A stretch of 39,755 bases of DNA from Bacteroidota bacterium (lineage in GTDB: Bacteria > Bacteroidota > Bacteroidia > Chitinophagales > Chitinophagaceae). The stretch lies in the NCBI GenBank assembly GCA_005883765.1, contig VBAQ01000010.1, positions 1 to 39,755 of the forward strand, read 5' to 3'. The position numbers and the translations under genes are program-made. Shown in pieces: positions 1-7,745 of this stretch; position 1 is the stretch's first letter, and each line of letters starts with the position of its first letter. The notes beneath the pieces were generated by a model, which saw nothing but the letters and a program-made list of their open reading frames with translations, did no database searches and had not been told where the DNA came from.

Positions 1-321
1 GTAAGTTTTTTCCCAATTAAAAATTTTGAATTGGGAATGATGAGCAAATATGTAAGCAAACAATATCTGGATAATACGGAAAATGGTGGAAGAAAACTAA
101 ATGCCTATTATGTGCAGGATGCAAGGGCTATCTATACTCTTCATAGAAAGGTTTTGAAGGATGCAAATATCATTTTCCAGGTGAACAATATTTTCAACAA
201 AAAATACGAGCCCAATGGTTACACATATAATTACATTTATGGAGGAGAGCTGATCGTTAACAACTACTATTTCCCGATGGCAGAAACAAATTTCATGATT
301 GCAATAAATTTGAAATTATAA
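1..321 (+). CDS. TonB-dependent receptor, C-terminal end (5' truncated)
   Basis: The reading frame is open from the first base of the window to a TAA at 319-321, so this is the last 106 residues of a gene that starts upstream. The alternating polar/aromatic residues, the motif FQVNNIFNKKYEPNGY and the final strand ending in NLKL are typical of the last beta strands of TonB-dependent outer-membrane receptors; the VxNLFNKxY element is a family hallmark. Such receptors import siderophores, cobalamin or glycans across the outer membrane using TonB energy. The plug domain lies outside the window, so the substrate cannot be inferred. The next gene is convergent. Confidence 0.85.
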   Translation, partial: VSFFPIKNFELGMMSKYVSKQYLDNTENGGRKLNAYYVQDARAIYTLHRKVLKDANIIFQVNNIFNKKYEPNGYTYNYIYGGELIVNNYYFPMAETNFMIAINLKL

Positions 322-365
322 GATTTGCCAGGATATGCCGATGTGACTCGTGCCAACGGGATCAA

Positions 366-1097
366 TCATGCAAATTTTCGCAGGACCCAATTCGGCATCC
401 ATTTCAAAATCCACGCAACGATGGCCCAGCGGCGGGTGATATAAACTTTTCTTTTTTTGTTGTTGATGGCCTTAAAGATCTGGCGTGAAGCTTTTTCAAC
501 AGCAGCTTGCCAAAAACGAATTTTACCCTTTGCCATTTTCGTATTGACGAAGCCTGGTTGAATATCGGTGATGCTTATAGCGATTACCGGGTCTCGTTTT
601 TTTAATCTCACTGATTTGAAATATAAACCTTCCATGTATGTGCTCATAAATGCTTTACTGGCACTATAGGCGGGCGCCTGGCTATTTCCCCTTAAAGAAG
701 CGATCGACGAAATTGCAGCTATTTGACCTCTTCCCTGCTTTACAAAATAATTAAAGGCATAGTTTACAATTTCTACGAAGCCGTTTACATTGGTTTGGGT
801 TGTTTGTTTATCAATTGTCCAGTCAAGTTGGTCACTTATGTTTCCAAATCCGGAATTGTAGATCAGTGTATCGAGTCCTCCTAACTTTTTGATCAATGAT
901 TCAAGGTGGGGAACATTTTCCAACCCCATTACGTCAAAGGGCTCCGTTTCAACCTGCGAAGGGAATTGTTGTTGCAGTTTATCAAGCAAATAACCTCTTC
1001 TTCCCGTAACTCCGACCCGGTCTCCATTTTGGATGTATAATTTTGCGAGCTCAAGGCCAATACCCGATGTTGCCCCGATAATGACAATTCTTTTCAC
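366..1097 (-). CDS. SDR family NAD(P)-dependent oxidoreductase
   Basis: A 243-residue short-chain dehydrogenase/reductase. It has the N-terminal nucleotide-binding glycine motif GATSGIG (about residues 8-14), a TGRR segment after beta-2 that suggests NADP preference (inference), a weak NNAG equivalent reading YNSG, the catalytic Ser in ISSIAS and the YSASK motif (YxxxK). The C-terminal 40 residues are basic and hydrophobic (WAIVAWILKWMPNWVLRKFA), suggesting membrane association, as in SDRs acting on lipid substrates. The start is GTG at 1097; there is no in-frame ATG before the TGA just upstream. The substrate is unknown. It is convergent with the receptor gene. Confidence 0.88.
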   Translation of the reverse strand: MKRIVIIGATSGIGLELAKLYIQNGDRVGVTGRRGYLLDKLQQQFPSQVETEPFDVMGLENVPHLESLIKKLGGLDTLIYNSGFGNISDQLDWTIDKQTTQTNVNGFVEIVNYAFNYFVKQGRGQIAAISSIASLRGNSQAPAYSASKAFMSTYMEGLYFKSVRLKKRDPVIAISITDIQPGFVNTKMAKGKIRFWQAAVEKASRQIFKAINNKKRKVYITRRWAIVAWILKWMPNWVLRKFA

Positions 1098-1237
1098 TTT
1101 ACAGGCTCATTTTCCTTACAAGTTACTGGAAAGCATGACCCCTGGCCAAGAATCATCTTATTCGTTTGATTTTTCAAGCAGGGTTTAAGAATTGGTAATG
1201 TTTTTGAGAAAGATTAATCGATCAGTTGACATTCAAG

Positions 1238-1708
1238 ATGAAAAATTTCCCTTTAAGACGCTGCTTTTTGTATTTAGTAGCTTTTTTGTTTGCACTTATA
1301 AATTCCTGCACTAAATCCAGTGATAAAGATGAGAATGCCTATGTCCTTTTTGGTAATGCCTCCGGTTCACAAGAAGTGCCCCAGGTGGGCACGCAAGCAA
1401 CGGCAAGTTTGGATGGCACCTTTAACATCGATAACCATTCACTTGAATATATAGTCAGCTGGTCGGGCTTATCCGGTAATGTGACAGCTATAAATTTTCA
1501 CGGACCTGCAGGAGTTGGTGGTACGGCAGAAGTGTTAGTAAAGCTTCCTGTCAATATCAATTCTGCTACCGGCAAGGCGTCGGGATCAATCGTCGCGGGG
1601 GACCTGGTGACTGACGATTTGCTGAATGGAAATATTTATTACAACATTAGTACGTTGAATTATCCTAATGGTGAAATCCGTGGCCAGGTAATTGCAATGC
1701 GCGAATAA
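1238..1708 (+). CDS. CHRD domain lipoprotein
   Basis: I place the start at ATG 1238 (156 residues); a TTG 12 bases upstream is possible but adds nothing conserved. The N-terminus is a lipoprotein signal peptide (hydrophobic stretch FLYLVAFLFALINS followed by Cys), so the protein should be exported and lipidated. The rest matches a single CHRD domain, the fold first named in chordin: an opening ASGSQEVP, a central VSWSGLSG and LNGNIYYNISTLNYPNGEIRGQV near the end, the NGEIRGQ motif being diagnostic. The molecular role of bacterial CHRD proteins is not established. The stop lies 21 bp from the end of the convergent MFS gene. Confidence 0.85.
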   Translation: MKNFPLRRCFLYLVAFLFALINSCTKSSDKDENAYVLFGNASGSQEVPQVGTQATASLDGTFNIDNHSLEYIVSWSGLSGNVTAINFHGPAGVGGTAEVLVKLPVNINSATGKASGSIVAGDLVTDDLLNGNIYYNISTLNYPNGEIRGQVIAMRE

Positions 1709-1729
1709 TTGAAGGGTCTCGCACTACTT

Positions 1730-2905
1730 TTATTTCTTTTCTTTTACTAGTCGAAGGAGAAAGATTAACCCGATAATTGGTCCTGGCGCCAACAAAACAA
1801 AAACATGATTGGCTTTTGTCCACGTGTGAAAAACGTAATTGATCAACTGAACGCTTGCGATGGTGATAGCAAATCCAACACTCGTAACCATCGTTAAAGC
1901 CGTGCCCTTGTATTCCGGGATGGCGGTTTGAGCTACCAGTGTAGAGAACTGGGGCGAGTCTGCAATTACAGAAATTCCCCACACGAGCATGATCGATACA
2001 AAAGCGGGAAAGGGTAATTGAAAATAACTAAAGGATGCCAGGCAACATAATCCGGAACAAATCAACGCATAAAAAGCTACACGGCCACTTCCGATTTCTT
2101 GCGACATATAGCCTCCGGCGACGCAGCTCAACCCCCCGATCGCGATGATCATAAATGACCAGGAGGAAATGTTAATTTCATGATCGGTTGAACTATACAG
2201 GGAAATTATTGTCGGTACGAAGGCCCAGAAAGTATACAACTCCCACATATGACCAAAATACCCAAATGCGGCAGCCCGAAAATCCGCCGATCGAAAAATT
2301 TGAAAAATAGCTGACGGCCGAAATTGACCTCCTTCCTTTCGAAACGGTCCCTCGCCCACGAAGAGCAAAATAAGCAGGCCTCCCAGAACTGCGAATAAGG
2401 AGGTAAACAATAAGACCTGTTTCCATGGCAGCGCATACAAATTTGATTTTAATAAATGAGGGAATGCAGTGCCAATGGCTAGTGCACCCACGAGGTAGCC
2501 CAGCGCTTTTCCAAGACCTTTTTCATACCAGTCCGCAGCGATCTTCATTCCTACAGGATAAATACCGGCAAGAAAAAAACCGGTGATAAATCGCAGTACA
2601 AACAGAGTTGCCATATTTTTTGCTAACCAGATAATGGAAACGTTAGCAGCGGCTGCGACCATGCACGAAACAAAAAACACTTTTGACGATGCAAATCTAT
2701 CAGCAATAGAAAAAATTGCAAATACGAGCGTGCCCGCGATGAAACCAAATTGTACTACAGACGTGATGTTGCCCAGGGCATTGCCATGAATATTTAACTC
2801 AAGTTGAATATCCGGCAAAATAGCATTACCGGCAAACCACAATGATGTACCTGCAAACTGGGAAAGCACGATCAGGGGAAGAATATGGGCTGGCCTTTTT
2901 TGCAA
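1730..2905 (-). CDS. MFS transporter
   Basis: A 391-residue protein made almost entirely of hydrophobic segments, consistent with the 12 helices of the major facilitator superfamily. Between helices 2 and 3 the loop reads FSIADRFASSK, a form of the GxxaDrxGrrk motif A. Helix 4 contains VLRFITGFFLAGIYPVGMKIAADW, typical of MFS proteins. The substrate is unknown. The first codon is TTG (2905); no ATG lies upstream in frame, and ATT at 2920 is the only other candidate seen. An AT-rich 14-bp perfect palindrome lies directly before the start. The 3' ends of this gene and the CHRD gene face each other. Confidence 0.85.
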   Translation of the reverse strand: MQKRPAHILPLIVLSQFAGTSLWFAGNAILPDIQLELNIHGNALGNITSVVQFGFIAGTLVFAIFSIADRFASSKVFFVSCMVAAAANVSIIWLAKNMATLFVLRFITGFFLAGIYPVGMKIAADWYEKGLGKALGYLVGALAIGTAFPHLLKSNLYALPWKQVLLFTSLFAVLGGLLILLFVGEGPFRKEGGQFRPSAIFQIFRSADFRAAAFGYFGHMWELYTFWAFVPTIISLYSSTDHEINISSWSFMIIAIGGLSCVAGGYMSQEIGSGRVAFYALICSGLCCLASFSYFQLPFPAFVSIMLVWGISVIADSPQFSTLVAQTAIPEYKGTALTMVTSVGFAITIASVQLINYVFHTWTKANHVFVLLAPGPIIGLIFLLRLVKEKK

Positions 2906-2908
2906 ATG

Positions 2909-2922
2909 ATATTTTAAAATAT
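2909..2922. promoter_or_regulatory. 14-bp perfect AT palindrome before the MFS gene
   Basis: ATATTTTAAAATAT is its own reverse complement and sits four bases upstream of the TTG start of the MFS gene. It could be an operator half-way between the MFS gene and the divergent DUF2846 gene, or chance in AT-rich DNA. No regulator gene is adjacent. Confidence 0.2.
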
Positions 2923-3005
2923 GAAAGTTAGTTTCAGTACTTAACGCAAAGAGGCGAATTTCGGGAACTTTTTAATTTATGCTTTAATCAAAAATTGACA
3001 CCGTT

Positions 3006-3036
3006 TTTGGATAAGAAAATAATATAGTTATTTTTG
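3006..3036 (+). promoter_or_regulatory. Bacteroidota sigma-A promoter, TTTG-N19-TATTTTTG
   Basis: TTTG at 3006-3009 and TATTTTTG at 3029-3036 are separated by exactly 19 bases and match the Bacteroidota consensus (-33 TTTG, -7 TANNTTTG) perfectly. The predicted start is near 3042, about 14 bases before the ATG of the DUF2846 gene. Confidence 0.7.
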
Positions 3037-3055
3037 AAATTAAAATTACACCACC

Positions 3056-3502
3056 ATGAAACTTCTACTAACTGCAATTTTGGTTGCGACAGTTTTCGGC
3101 CTATCGGCAAGAACTTTAAATTCTCCAAAACCCTATGTTGATTCTTCATTCATCTATATCTATCGGGTTGGGCAATTTGCTGGAGCTGGTGCAAATTGGT
3201 CCATATTTGTAGATGAGCAAAAAATTTGTAAGCTGAGTAATAACAAGTTTATAAAAATGCCGGCAAAGCCCGGCAAACATGTGATCTCTGCTAAAATCGG
3301 GGGCGTTGGGATGTTCAAAAAAGAAACCGATGTGGAAATAGAAGTAGAACCCGGTGGTAGTAACTATGTTGCCTGCAATATAAAATCAAGCATTACAAGA
3401 GCCAGGTTGGAAATGATCGAGGTCACCAAGTCATCTGCCAATAAACAAATGGAAAAAATGACGCTGGACAATTGTCAGGAAAGCATTGACCAGGGTAAGT
3501 AG
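3056..3502 (+). CDS. DUF2846-like secreted protein
   Basis: A 148-residue protein with an N-terminal signal peptide (MKLLLTAILVATVFGLSA). The mature part begins with SSFIYIYRVGQFAGAGANWSI, followed by a short beta-rich module: a polar turn with DEQKICKLSNNKF and a PGKHVISAK segment. This arrangement (xxYRxxxxxGxxxxxxVxxdgxxxgxLxnxxyxxxxlxPGxH) is that of DUF2846 proteins, small exported beta-sandwich proteins of unknown function. It is transcribed alone from the strong promoter at 3006-3036. The C-terminal 25 residues are polar and unstructured in appearance. Family assignment is by pattern; function unknown. Confidence 0.75.
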   Translation: MKLLLTAILVATVFGLSARTLNSPKPYVDSSFIYIYRVGQFAGAGANWSIFVDEQKICKLSNNKFIKMPAKPGKHVISAKIGGVGMFKKETDVEIEVEPGGSNYVACNIKSSITRARLEMIEVTKSSANKQMEKMTLDNCQESIDQGK

Positions 3503-3640
3503 TTCAATTCTTTCATACAACGGCCTTACATTTATCGGCTTAATGCATATAGATATTTTGAAGATCTCCCTGTCCCGATAAATCGGTACATCCCTCTTGG
3601 AAGGAGATTACATTGTGACCTGTTCAACACATTGTTGTTC

Positions 3641-3648
3641 TATTTTTG
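3641..3648 (+). promoter_or_regulatory. -7 box TATTTTTG three bases before the ATG
   Basis: A perfect TANNTTTG box ends at 3648 and the ATG of the radical SAM gene begins at 3652. With the usual 5-7 base distance from box to start site, transcription would begin at or inside the start codon, giving a leaderless mRNA. No clean -33 TTTG is present at 19 bases. Confidence 0.5.
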
Positions 3649-3651
3649 AGT

Positions 3652-4596
3652 ATGGTCCATCAAAAACAAGTCAGCTCTGTTCTTAACAAACACAAGCAAC
3701 GCGATAGTTGGTTCCTTACTGAATATTCGGTAAATCCTTACGAAGGCTGCAGTTGTAATTGTCTTTATTGCTACATACGCGGCAGCAAATATGGTGAGAA
3801 CATGGAAGATGGACTCGCCATAAAATCGAATGCCCTTAAAATATTGGAAAAACAATTACTTGCCCGTGCAAAAAAAGGTCAGTACGGATTTGTTGCCGTT
3901 GGTTCAGCGACCGATGCCTATATGCATCATGAGGACAAATGGAAACTGACACAGGGCATGCTGGAGTTATTGTTGAAGTATCGTTTCCCGGTGTTCATCA
4001 GTACCAAGTCCACATCAATTTTAAGAGATGTTGAGCTTTTGAAGCAAATCGATCAAGGTGCCATTCTTCCTGATGATCTGAAAAGGAAATTAAATCGGGG
4101 AGCGATTTTATCGGTTTCGGTTTCATCGATGAATCAGAAAATCACAAACATACTCGAGCCGGGTGCGGCGACTCCCGAGGAACGATTGGAAGTGATGCAT
4201 CAATTAAAACAGCAGGGATTTTTAGCTGGAGTAAATGCTATACCAACGCTGCCATTTTTAAGTGACACAGAAGAGGAACTGGAACGAACTATTTCAGCAG
4301 CAAAAAAACATGGAGCAGATTATATTCTTGTTGGAGGCTTGACTCTCTTCGGGAAGGAGCGAGCAGACAGCAAACCACTATATCTTAATTTTTTAAAAAG
4401 ATACGATCCTGCCCTGCTTCCCGAATATGAAAGATTATACGGGACAAATTTCTTTCCACCAAAGAAATATTTACGCAAGTTGAAGGAGAAATCAGAACTA
4501 CTTTCTCGCAGATACAACATAAGAACAAGTATATTGACCGAGCATGAAGAAACAGCTAACGGAAATCCGGCGAGCACTCAAAGCGAACTCTTCTGA
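3652..4596 (+). CDS. SPL-like radical SAM protein
   Basis: I choose ATG 3652 (314 residues) over the in-frame TTG at 3646, which lies inside the -7 box. Near the N-terminus YEGCSCNCLYCYIR holds the CX3CX2C cysteines that bind the SAM [4Fe-4S] cluster, and the NPYEGCxxxCxYCY context is that of the spore-photoproduct-lyase-like or Rv2578c-like radical SAM family. Later motifs include VAVGSATDAYMHHEDKW, STKSTSILRDVELL and SVSVSSMNQKITNILEPGAATPEERL (ExRxxxPxxRL-like), also typical. The substrate is not known. The 3' end overlaps the AlkD-like gene by 53 bp, so the two are co-expressed; this suggests a nucleic-acid repair role, which is inference. Confidence 0.85.
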   Translation: MVHQKQVSSVLNKHKQRDSWFLTEYSVNPYEGCSCNCLYCYIRGSKYGENMEDGLAIKSNALKILEKQLLARAKKGQYGFVAVGSATDAYMHHEDKWKLTQGMLELLLKYRFPVFISTKSTSILRDVELLKQIDQGAILPDDLKRKLNRGAILSVSVSSMNQKITNILEPGAATPEERLEVMHQLKQQGFLAGVNAIPTLPFLSDTEEELERTISAAKKHGADYILVGGLTLFGKERADSKPLYLNFLKRYDPALLPEYERLYGTNFFPPKKYLRKLKEKSELLSRRYNIRTSILTEHEETANGNPASTQSELF

Positions 4597-5113
4597 AAAT
4601 AACAGGGAGTTCTTCGAGAAAGTAGTGCCCGGCAAACAAAAAATATATGGTGTGAAAACACCCGTCCTGAATGAACTGGCAAAAAAATATAAAACTGGTT
4701 CTTTTGAGCTGGCAGAGGAGCTTTGGGAGTCAGGAGCCCTGGAAGAAAAAATAATTGCTATAAAAATTCTTGAGAAGATCGGTAAATCGGATCCAGACAA
4801 GCTACTCAGGCTATTCAAAGGACTTTCCAAGGAAATTGACAACTGGGCGGTTTGCGATGGATTAGGAATGCAAGTCCTTAGAAGTATTGTCAGAACGCAC
4901 CAGCAACAAATTTTTGACCTCGCAAAGAAATTGAATCACTCAAAAGATCCGTGGCAGCGGAGGTTATCGCTTGTGATGGTTGAATGGTATACCCGGCAGA
5001 CCGAGGCACATGACGAAATCAAAAAGCTAGTAAGAAATCTGGAGAATGACCAGGAATATTATGTAAAGAAAGCCGTAGTGTGGATCGAACGAAATTTTAA
5101 AAAGGGAAAATGA
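4544..5113 (+). CDS. DNA alkylation repair protein, AlkD-like HEAT-repeat glycosylase
   Basis: A 189-residue helical protein. The N-terminus (KQLTEIRRAL, then KQKIYGVKTPVLNELAKKY) and the central DNWAVCDGLG, followed by DPWQRRLSLVMVEWYTR and YYVKKAVVWIERNF, match AlkD/AlkC-type proteins, which excise positively charged N3- and N7-alkylpurines using HEAT-like repeats instead of base flipping. Known family members are about 220-230 residues, so this one is short. The Trp and Asp in DNWAVCD match active-site positions of AlkD (recalled, not checked). The start at 4544 fits the family N-terminus and lies inside the upstream radical SAM gene. Confidence 0.8.
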   Translation: MKKQLTEIRRALKANSSENNREFFEKVVPGKQKIYGVKTPVLNELAKKYKTGSFELAEELWESGALEEKIIAIKILEKIGKSDPDKLLRLFKGLSKEIDNWAVCDGLGMQVLRSIVRTHQQQIFDLAKKLNHSKDPWQRRLSLVMVEWYTRQTEAHDEIKKLVRNLENDQEYYVKKAVVWIERNFKKGK

Positions 5114-5159
5114 ATTATTGCTTAAGACATCGTGATTGAGCGTGATGGCTAATAAAAAT

Positions 5160-5183
5160 AGTCCCGCCGAAGCTGACGGGACT
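5160..5183 (-). terminator. Hairpin terminator between convergent genes
   Basis: AGTCCCG (5160-5166) pairs with CGGGACT (5177-5183) around a 10-base loop. Read on the minus strand the hairpin is followed by ATTTTTATT, so it should end the lipoprotein gene at 5206-6102. On the plus strand only three T follow, so it may work weakly for the AlkD-like gene. Confidence 0.65.
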
Positions 5184-5205
5184 TTCCGACTCACAAACTA
5201 ACTGC

Positions 5206-6102
5206 TTAGGGTAACAAAATAACTCGTTGACTATTTCCATTATTCCAGGTTAGCAAGGCTTTGTTGTCACATTCACCATTGTGCGGAAAACCATAATCAA
5301 GTTTTAATACGCGGTCATTGATCTGGATTTTCAGGGTACCATCGCTTATCCAATGACAAGCCACTTTTTTGATCAGCGGATCCACTATTTCAAGTTTGAT
5401 AACTACTCCATTGTTAACTTCAATTTTTGCCCAACCGGTAATTTCAAATGCATCATCGCGCACAATACGTGTATCCATTCCGGCAATTTGTTTTTTGTAC
5501 TTGAAACTTTCATAGCTATATCCTCTCCCGCTCGGGAAGGTAACTTTGCCACCAACCACTTGCACGGTGAATTTGATGGCCCCATTTTCATTCAGGTTGC
5601 TGATGATCTTGGTGCCCTCGAGGTGAATATGATTAATGTAAAAATTGACGAACGTAATGGTGAGCACAGAACCGGGTTTGCGAATAGGGCCTGTAAGATG
5701 TAGCACTATTTTACCACTACGAAGCTTTCCATCGAGACCCACACAGCTATCACCAAAATCTATAGTTATTGTTTTGGGATAAGTAGTGTCGTTCCGGGTA
5801 ACAGTGATCGTGGCGCAAAGTCCAATGGCCGCACGGAGTTCTGCAAAATCAGGATGATAATCACGATCCATTCGACCAACACTCGCCGTGTTGTCTTCAT
5901 CGGCGGCAGTCATACCCACATCGGTCACATCATCGAAACTTGCATCGGCCTGTGCACTTTCGTCAGAATAGGTAGCTGCTTGTTCCTCGGTAACTGTAGT
6001 TGAATTACTGAGACTTGTTTCCTTTTGACAGGAGAATAAAAATGCTGTGCCCAGGAAGATAAACACAGCAATAATGGTCCGGTTAATTGAAATAATTTTC
6101 AT
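5206..6102 (-). CDS. Lipoprotein of unknown function
   Basis: I start at the ATG at 6102 (298 residues): this puts MKIISINRTIIAVFIFLGTA plus the lipobox FLFSC at the very N-terminus, whereas the 19-residue longer form would bury the signal peptide. After Cys comes a low-complexity acidic/Thr linker (SLSNSTTVTEEQAATYSDESAQ), then a beta-rich domain with TIDFGDSCVGLDGKLRSGKIVLHLTGP, GSVLTITFVNFYINHIHLEGTK and a C-terminal part with DGTLKIQINDRVLKLDYGF. This layout is common in predicted surface lipoproteins of Bacteroidota; I know of no function. It is followed by a hairpin terminator. Confidence 0.75.
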   Translation of the reverse strand: MKIISINRTIIAVFIFLGTAFLFSCQKETSLSNSTTVTEEQAATYSDESAQADASFDDVTDVGMTAADEDNTASVGRMDRDYHPDFAELRAAIGLCATITVTRNDTTYPKTITIDFGDSCVGLDGKLRSGKIVLHLTGPIRKPGSVLTITFVNFYINHIHLEGTKIISNLNENGAIKFTVQVVGGKVTFPSGRGYSYESFKYKKQIAGMDTRIVRDDAFEITGWAKIEVNNGVVIKLEIVDPLIKKVACHWISDGTLKIQINDRVLKLDYGFPHNGECDNKALLTWNNGNSQRVILLP

Positions 6103-6204
6103 GGCTATACTTTTTAGGGTTGTGGATTTATAATCACGTATTTTAAGAACCGGTTGCATGAAAAAAGTTTAAATGCCGGTTAAAAAAATTATTTTCCATT
6201 TTGA

Positions 6205-7122
6205 ATGAAAGAGATCATTGGTTATATCCGTGAATATTTTCGATACTTAGATAAAAAACTTTTGGTACTCTGCACGGTTCAGACAGCAATACTTATTTTT
6301 CTTAACTATCATGACAGGCTCGAATTTCAATTGACTACCAATCAAAGCCTTATCTGGACTCAGTTTGCGGGACATACCATACTTTTTACAACAGCTTTTG
6401 TGTTGCCATATTTTTATTGCTGGCTTATTTTGAAAAAAAAATTTTTCGCGAGTAAACTTTTTATCTTTCTGCTGGTCGTGGGGCCAGTGATCTTTTCTTT
6501 GAAAATGGCATTGCTCACTCGCCTCCCCTTTTCAAACGACCCGAATTGGAATGAATACTGGAACCAGGTCTATTCGTGGCCCGCACGATTACTGATCGTC
6601 GTTAGCATTTTGTTATTATTGTGGGGGATATTTGATAATGACCAACCATTTTATGGGCACGCAACAAAAAATTTCAAATGGAAACCTTATTTGCTGATGT
6701 TGGCATGCATGGTGCCGTTGATCGCTGCAGCCGCCACGCAACCAGATTTTCTTGCCATGTATCCGAAAATAAAATCTGTATTACACCTTGATAACAGTAT
6801 TCACTTAACATGGCTTTATAAATTATTATTTGAGTTGTCATACGGAAGTGATTTTTTTGGCATTGAAATTTTCTTTCGCGGTTTTCTGATCCTTGCCTTC
6901 ATAAAATGGGCGGGCATGGATACTATTCTACCAATGGCTTGTTTCTATTGTACAATTCATTTTGGAAAACCATTGGGTGAATGCATCAGTTCTTATTTCG
7001 GGGGAGTGTTGTTGGGCATAGTTGTCTATAATACCAGGTCAATTTACGGAGGCCTGGTCGTTCACCTGGGACTTGCGTGGTTGATGGAAATCGGGGGATA
7101 TATTGGAAATGCGTCTTACTAG
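6205..7122 (+). CDS. CPBP-like intramembrane protein (degenerate protease motifs)
   Basis: A 305-residue protein with about eight hydrophobic segments. The last third resembles the CPBP/Abi domain: GIEIFFRGF (residues 219-227, motif 1, normally EExxxR, here IExxxR), YCTIH (248-252, motif 2, normally FxxxH) and VVHLGLAWLME (motif 3, normally HxxxN or HxxxD, here HxxxA). CPBP enzymes are intramembrane glutamic endopeptidases, typified by Rce1, and include bacteriocin self-immunity proteins. The second Glu of motif 1, the Arg and both His are present, but the first Glu and the final Asn are not, so activity is uncertain. It is a single gene, followed by an inverted repeat and rnpB. Confidence 0.75.
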   Translation: MKEIIGYIREYFRYLDKKLLVLCTVQTAILIFLNYHDRLEFQLTTNQSLIWTQFAGHTILFTTAFVLPYFYCWLILKKKFFASKLFIFLLVVGPVIFSLKMALLTRLPFSNDPNWNEYWNQVYSWPARLLIVVSILLLLWGIFDNDQPFYGHATKNFKWKPYLLMLACMVPLIAAAATQPDFLAMYPKIKSVLHLDNSIHLTWLYKLLFELSYGSDFFGIEIFFRGFLILAFIKWAGMDTILPMACFYCTIHFGKPLGECISSYFGGVLLGIVVYNTRSIYGGLVVHLGLAWLMEIGGYIGNASY

Positions 7123-7125
7123 AAA

Positions 7126-7198
7126 TTAAAAAGTCAAAATTCAAAATTCAAAAGAAGGCACCTGAATGTGAGTTTACTTTTAAATTTTGACTTTTTAA
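7126..7198. repeat. 16-bp inverted repeat of heptad-type sequence
   Basis: TTAAAAAGTCAAAATT (7126-7141) and its exact reverse complement (7183-7198) flank 41 bases. The left arm belongs to a 7-bp array (units AAAAGTC, AAAATTC, AAAATTC, AAAAGAA). It fills the gap between the CPBP-like gene and the 3' end of rnpB and could terminate transcripts from either side. Confidence 0.7.
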
Positions 7199-7200
7199 GA

Positions 7201-7598
7201 AGCTACAAGCCTGTAAGCCGGATTCTGTTCCCTTCGGTAAACTCAGGGCGCTATCATTTATCTGTCCCGATAATTACTCATCGGGATCAATCTGCCTACC
7301 CACCAACCCGCCTGTCGGCATCGAACGAGCAGTTCTCAAGGGTTGGTCTATGTGGCATTTCAGCATGCAAGGTTTACCCTCGCGATATGTTACCATATCG
7401 GGACGTGAGCTCTTACCTCACGTTTTCACCCTTACCCACCCCTACCCCTCCAAGGAGGGGATGAGTGAGCAGTTATTTTCTGTGGCACTATCTGTTCCCG
7501 ACGAGTCGGGACCCGGCTCTTAACCGGTGCAATGCTCTGTGCTGTCCGGACTTTCCTCCCCAACGATTCGGTCGGGACGATAGCCTGGCTTGTAGCGA
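7201..7598 (-). ncRNA. rnpB: RNase P RNA, bacterial type A
   Basis: Read on the minus strand this is a complete RNase P RNA, the ribozyme that cuts the 5' leader from pre-tRNA. The terminal helix P1 is a perfect 10-bp pairing of GCTACAAGCC (7597-7588) with GGCTTGTAGC (7211-7202). CR-I is visible as GAGGAAAGTCCGGACA (minus strand, about 7558-7543), the P12 hairpin CGTGAGGTAAGAGCTCACG at 7422-7404 after GGGTGAAAA, and CR-V as ACAGAATCCGGCTTA (7229-7215). The length of about 398 nt is normal for type A. The ends are set by P1 and fit the -7 box at 7601-7608. The P9 arm carries a REP-like palindrome. Spurious short ORFs here are not genes. Confidence 0.95.
7430..7468 (-). repeat. REP-like palindrome forming the P9 arm of rnpB
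   Basis: CCCCTCC (7445-7451) pairs with GGAGGGG (7454-7460), flanked on one side by a G-rich tail (minus strand GTAGGGGTGGGT). It occupies the variable P9 helix, just before the conserved GGGTGAAA. I recall similar palindromes as intergenic repeats in many Bacteroidota genomes, but could not check. Confidence 0.5.
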
Positions 7599-7600
7599 CG

Positions 7601-7608
7601 CAAAGTTA
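7601..7608 (-). promoter_or_regulatory. -7 box of rnpB
   Basis: Minus-strand TAACTTTG matches TANNTTTG. Its last base is 3 nt upstream of the first P1 nucleotide, so transcription would start at or very near the mature 5' end. The -33 element is not clear. Confidence 0.55.
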
Positions 7609-7696
7609 ATTCTAATATCTATTTATGATTTTAGGGATGTCGGGTAATTTTAAGAGTAGCCTTTACTCTCAGCGATTTGTGGCCAATTTTTTATGA

Positions 7697-7723
7697 GTAG
7701 CCGACGATTTAAAACCCGGCTAC
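7697..7723 (-). terminator. Possible hairpin downstream of the Smr gene
   Basis: GTAGCCG (7697-7703) pairs with CGGCTAC (7717-7723), 7 bp with a 13-base loop. It lies between the Smr gene and rnpB. No T-run follows on the minus strand, so a termination role is uncertain. A second small hairpin, GAGTA/TACTC, lies near 7650. Confidence 0.35.
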
Positions 7724-7745
7724 CAATGAACTATTTTTATAAATT

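Noticed and set aside
7168-7647. Two plus-strand ORFs (98 and 60 residues) across 7168-7647
   Set aside because: They cover the RNase P RNA gene on the opposite strand, whose conserved helices explain the sequence fully.
7599-7745. tRNA gene beside rnpB
   Set aside because: The hairpins near 7650 and 7697-7723 do not form a cloverleaf and there is no T-loop motif.
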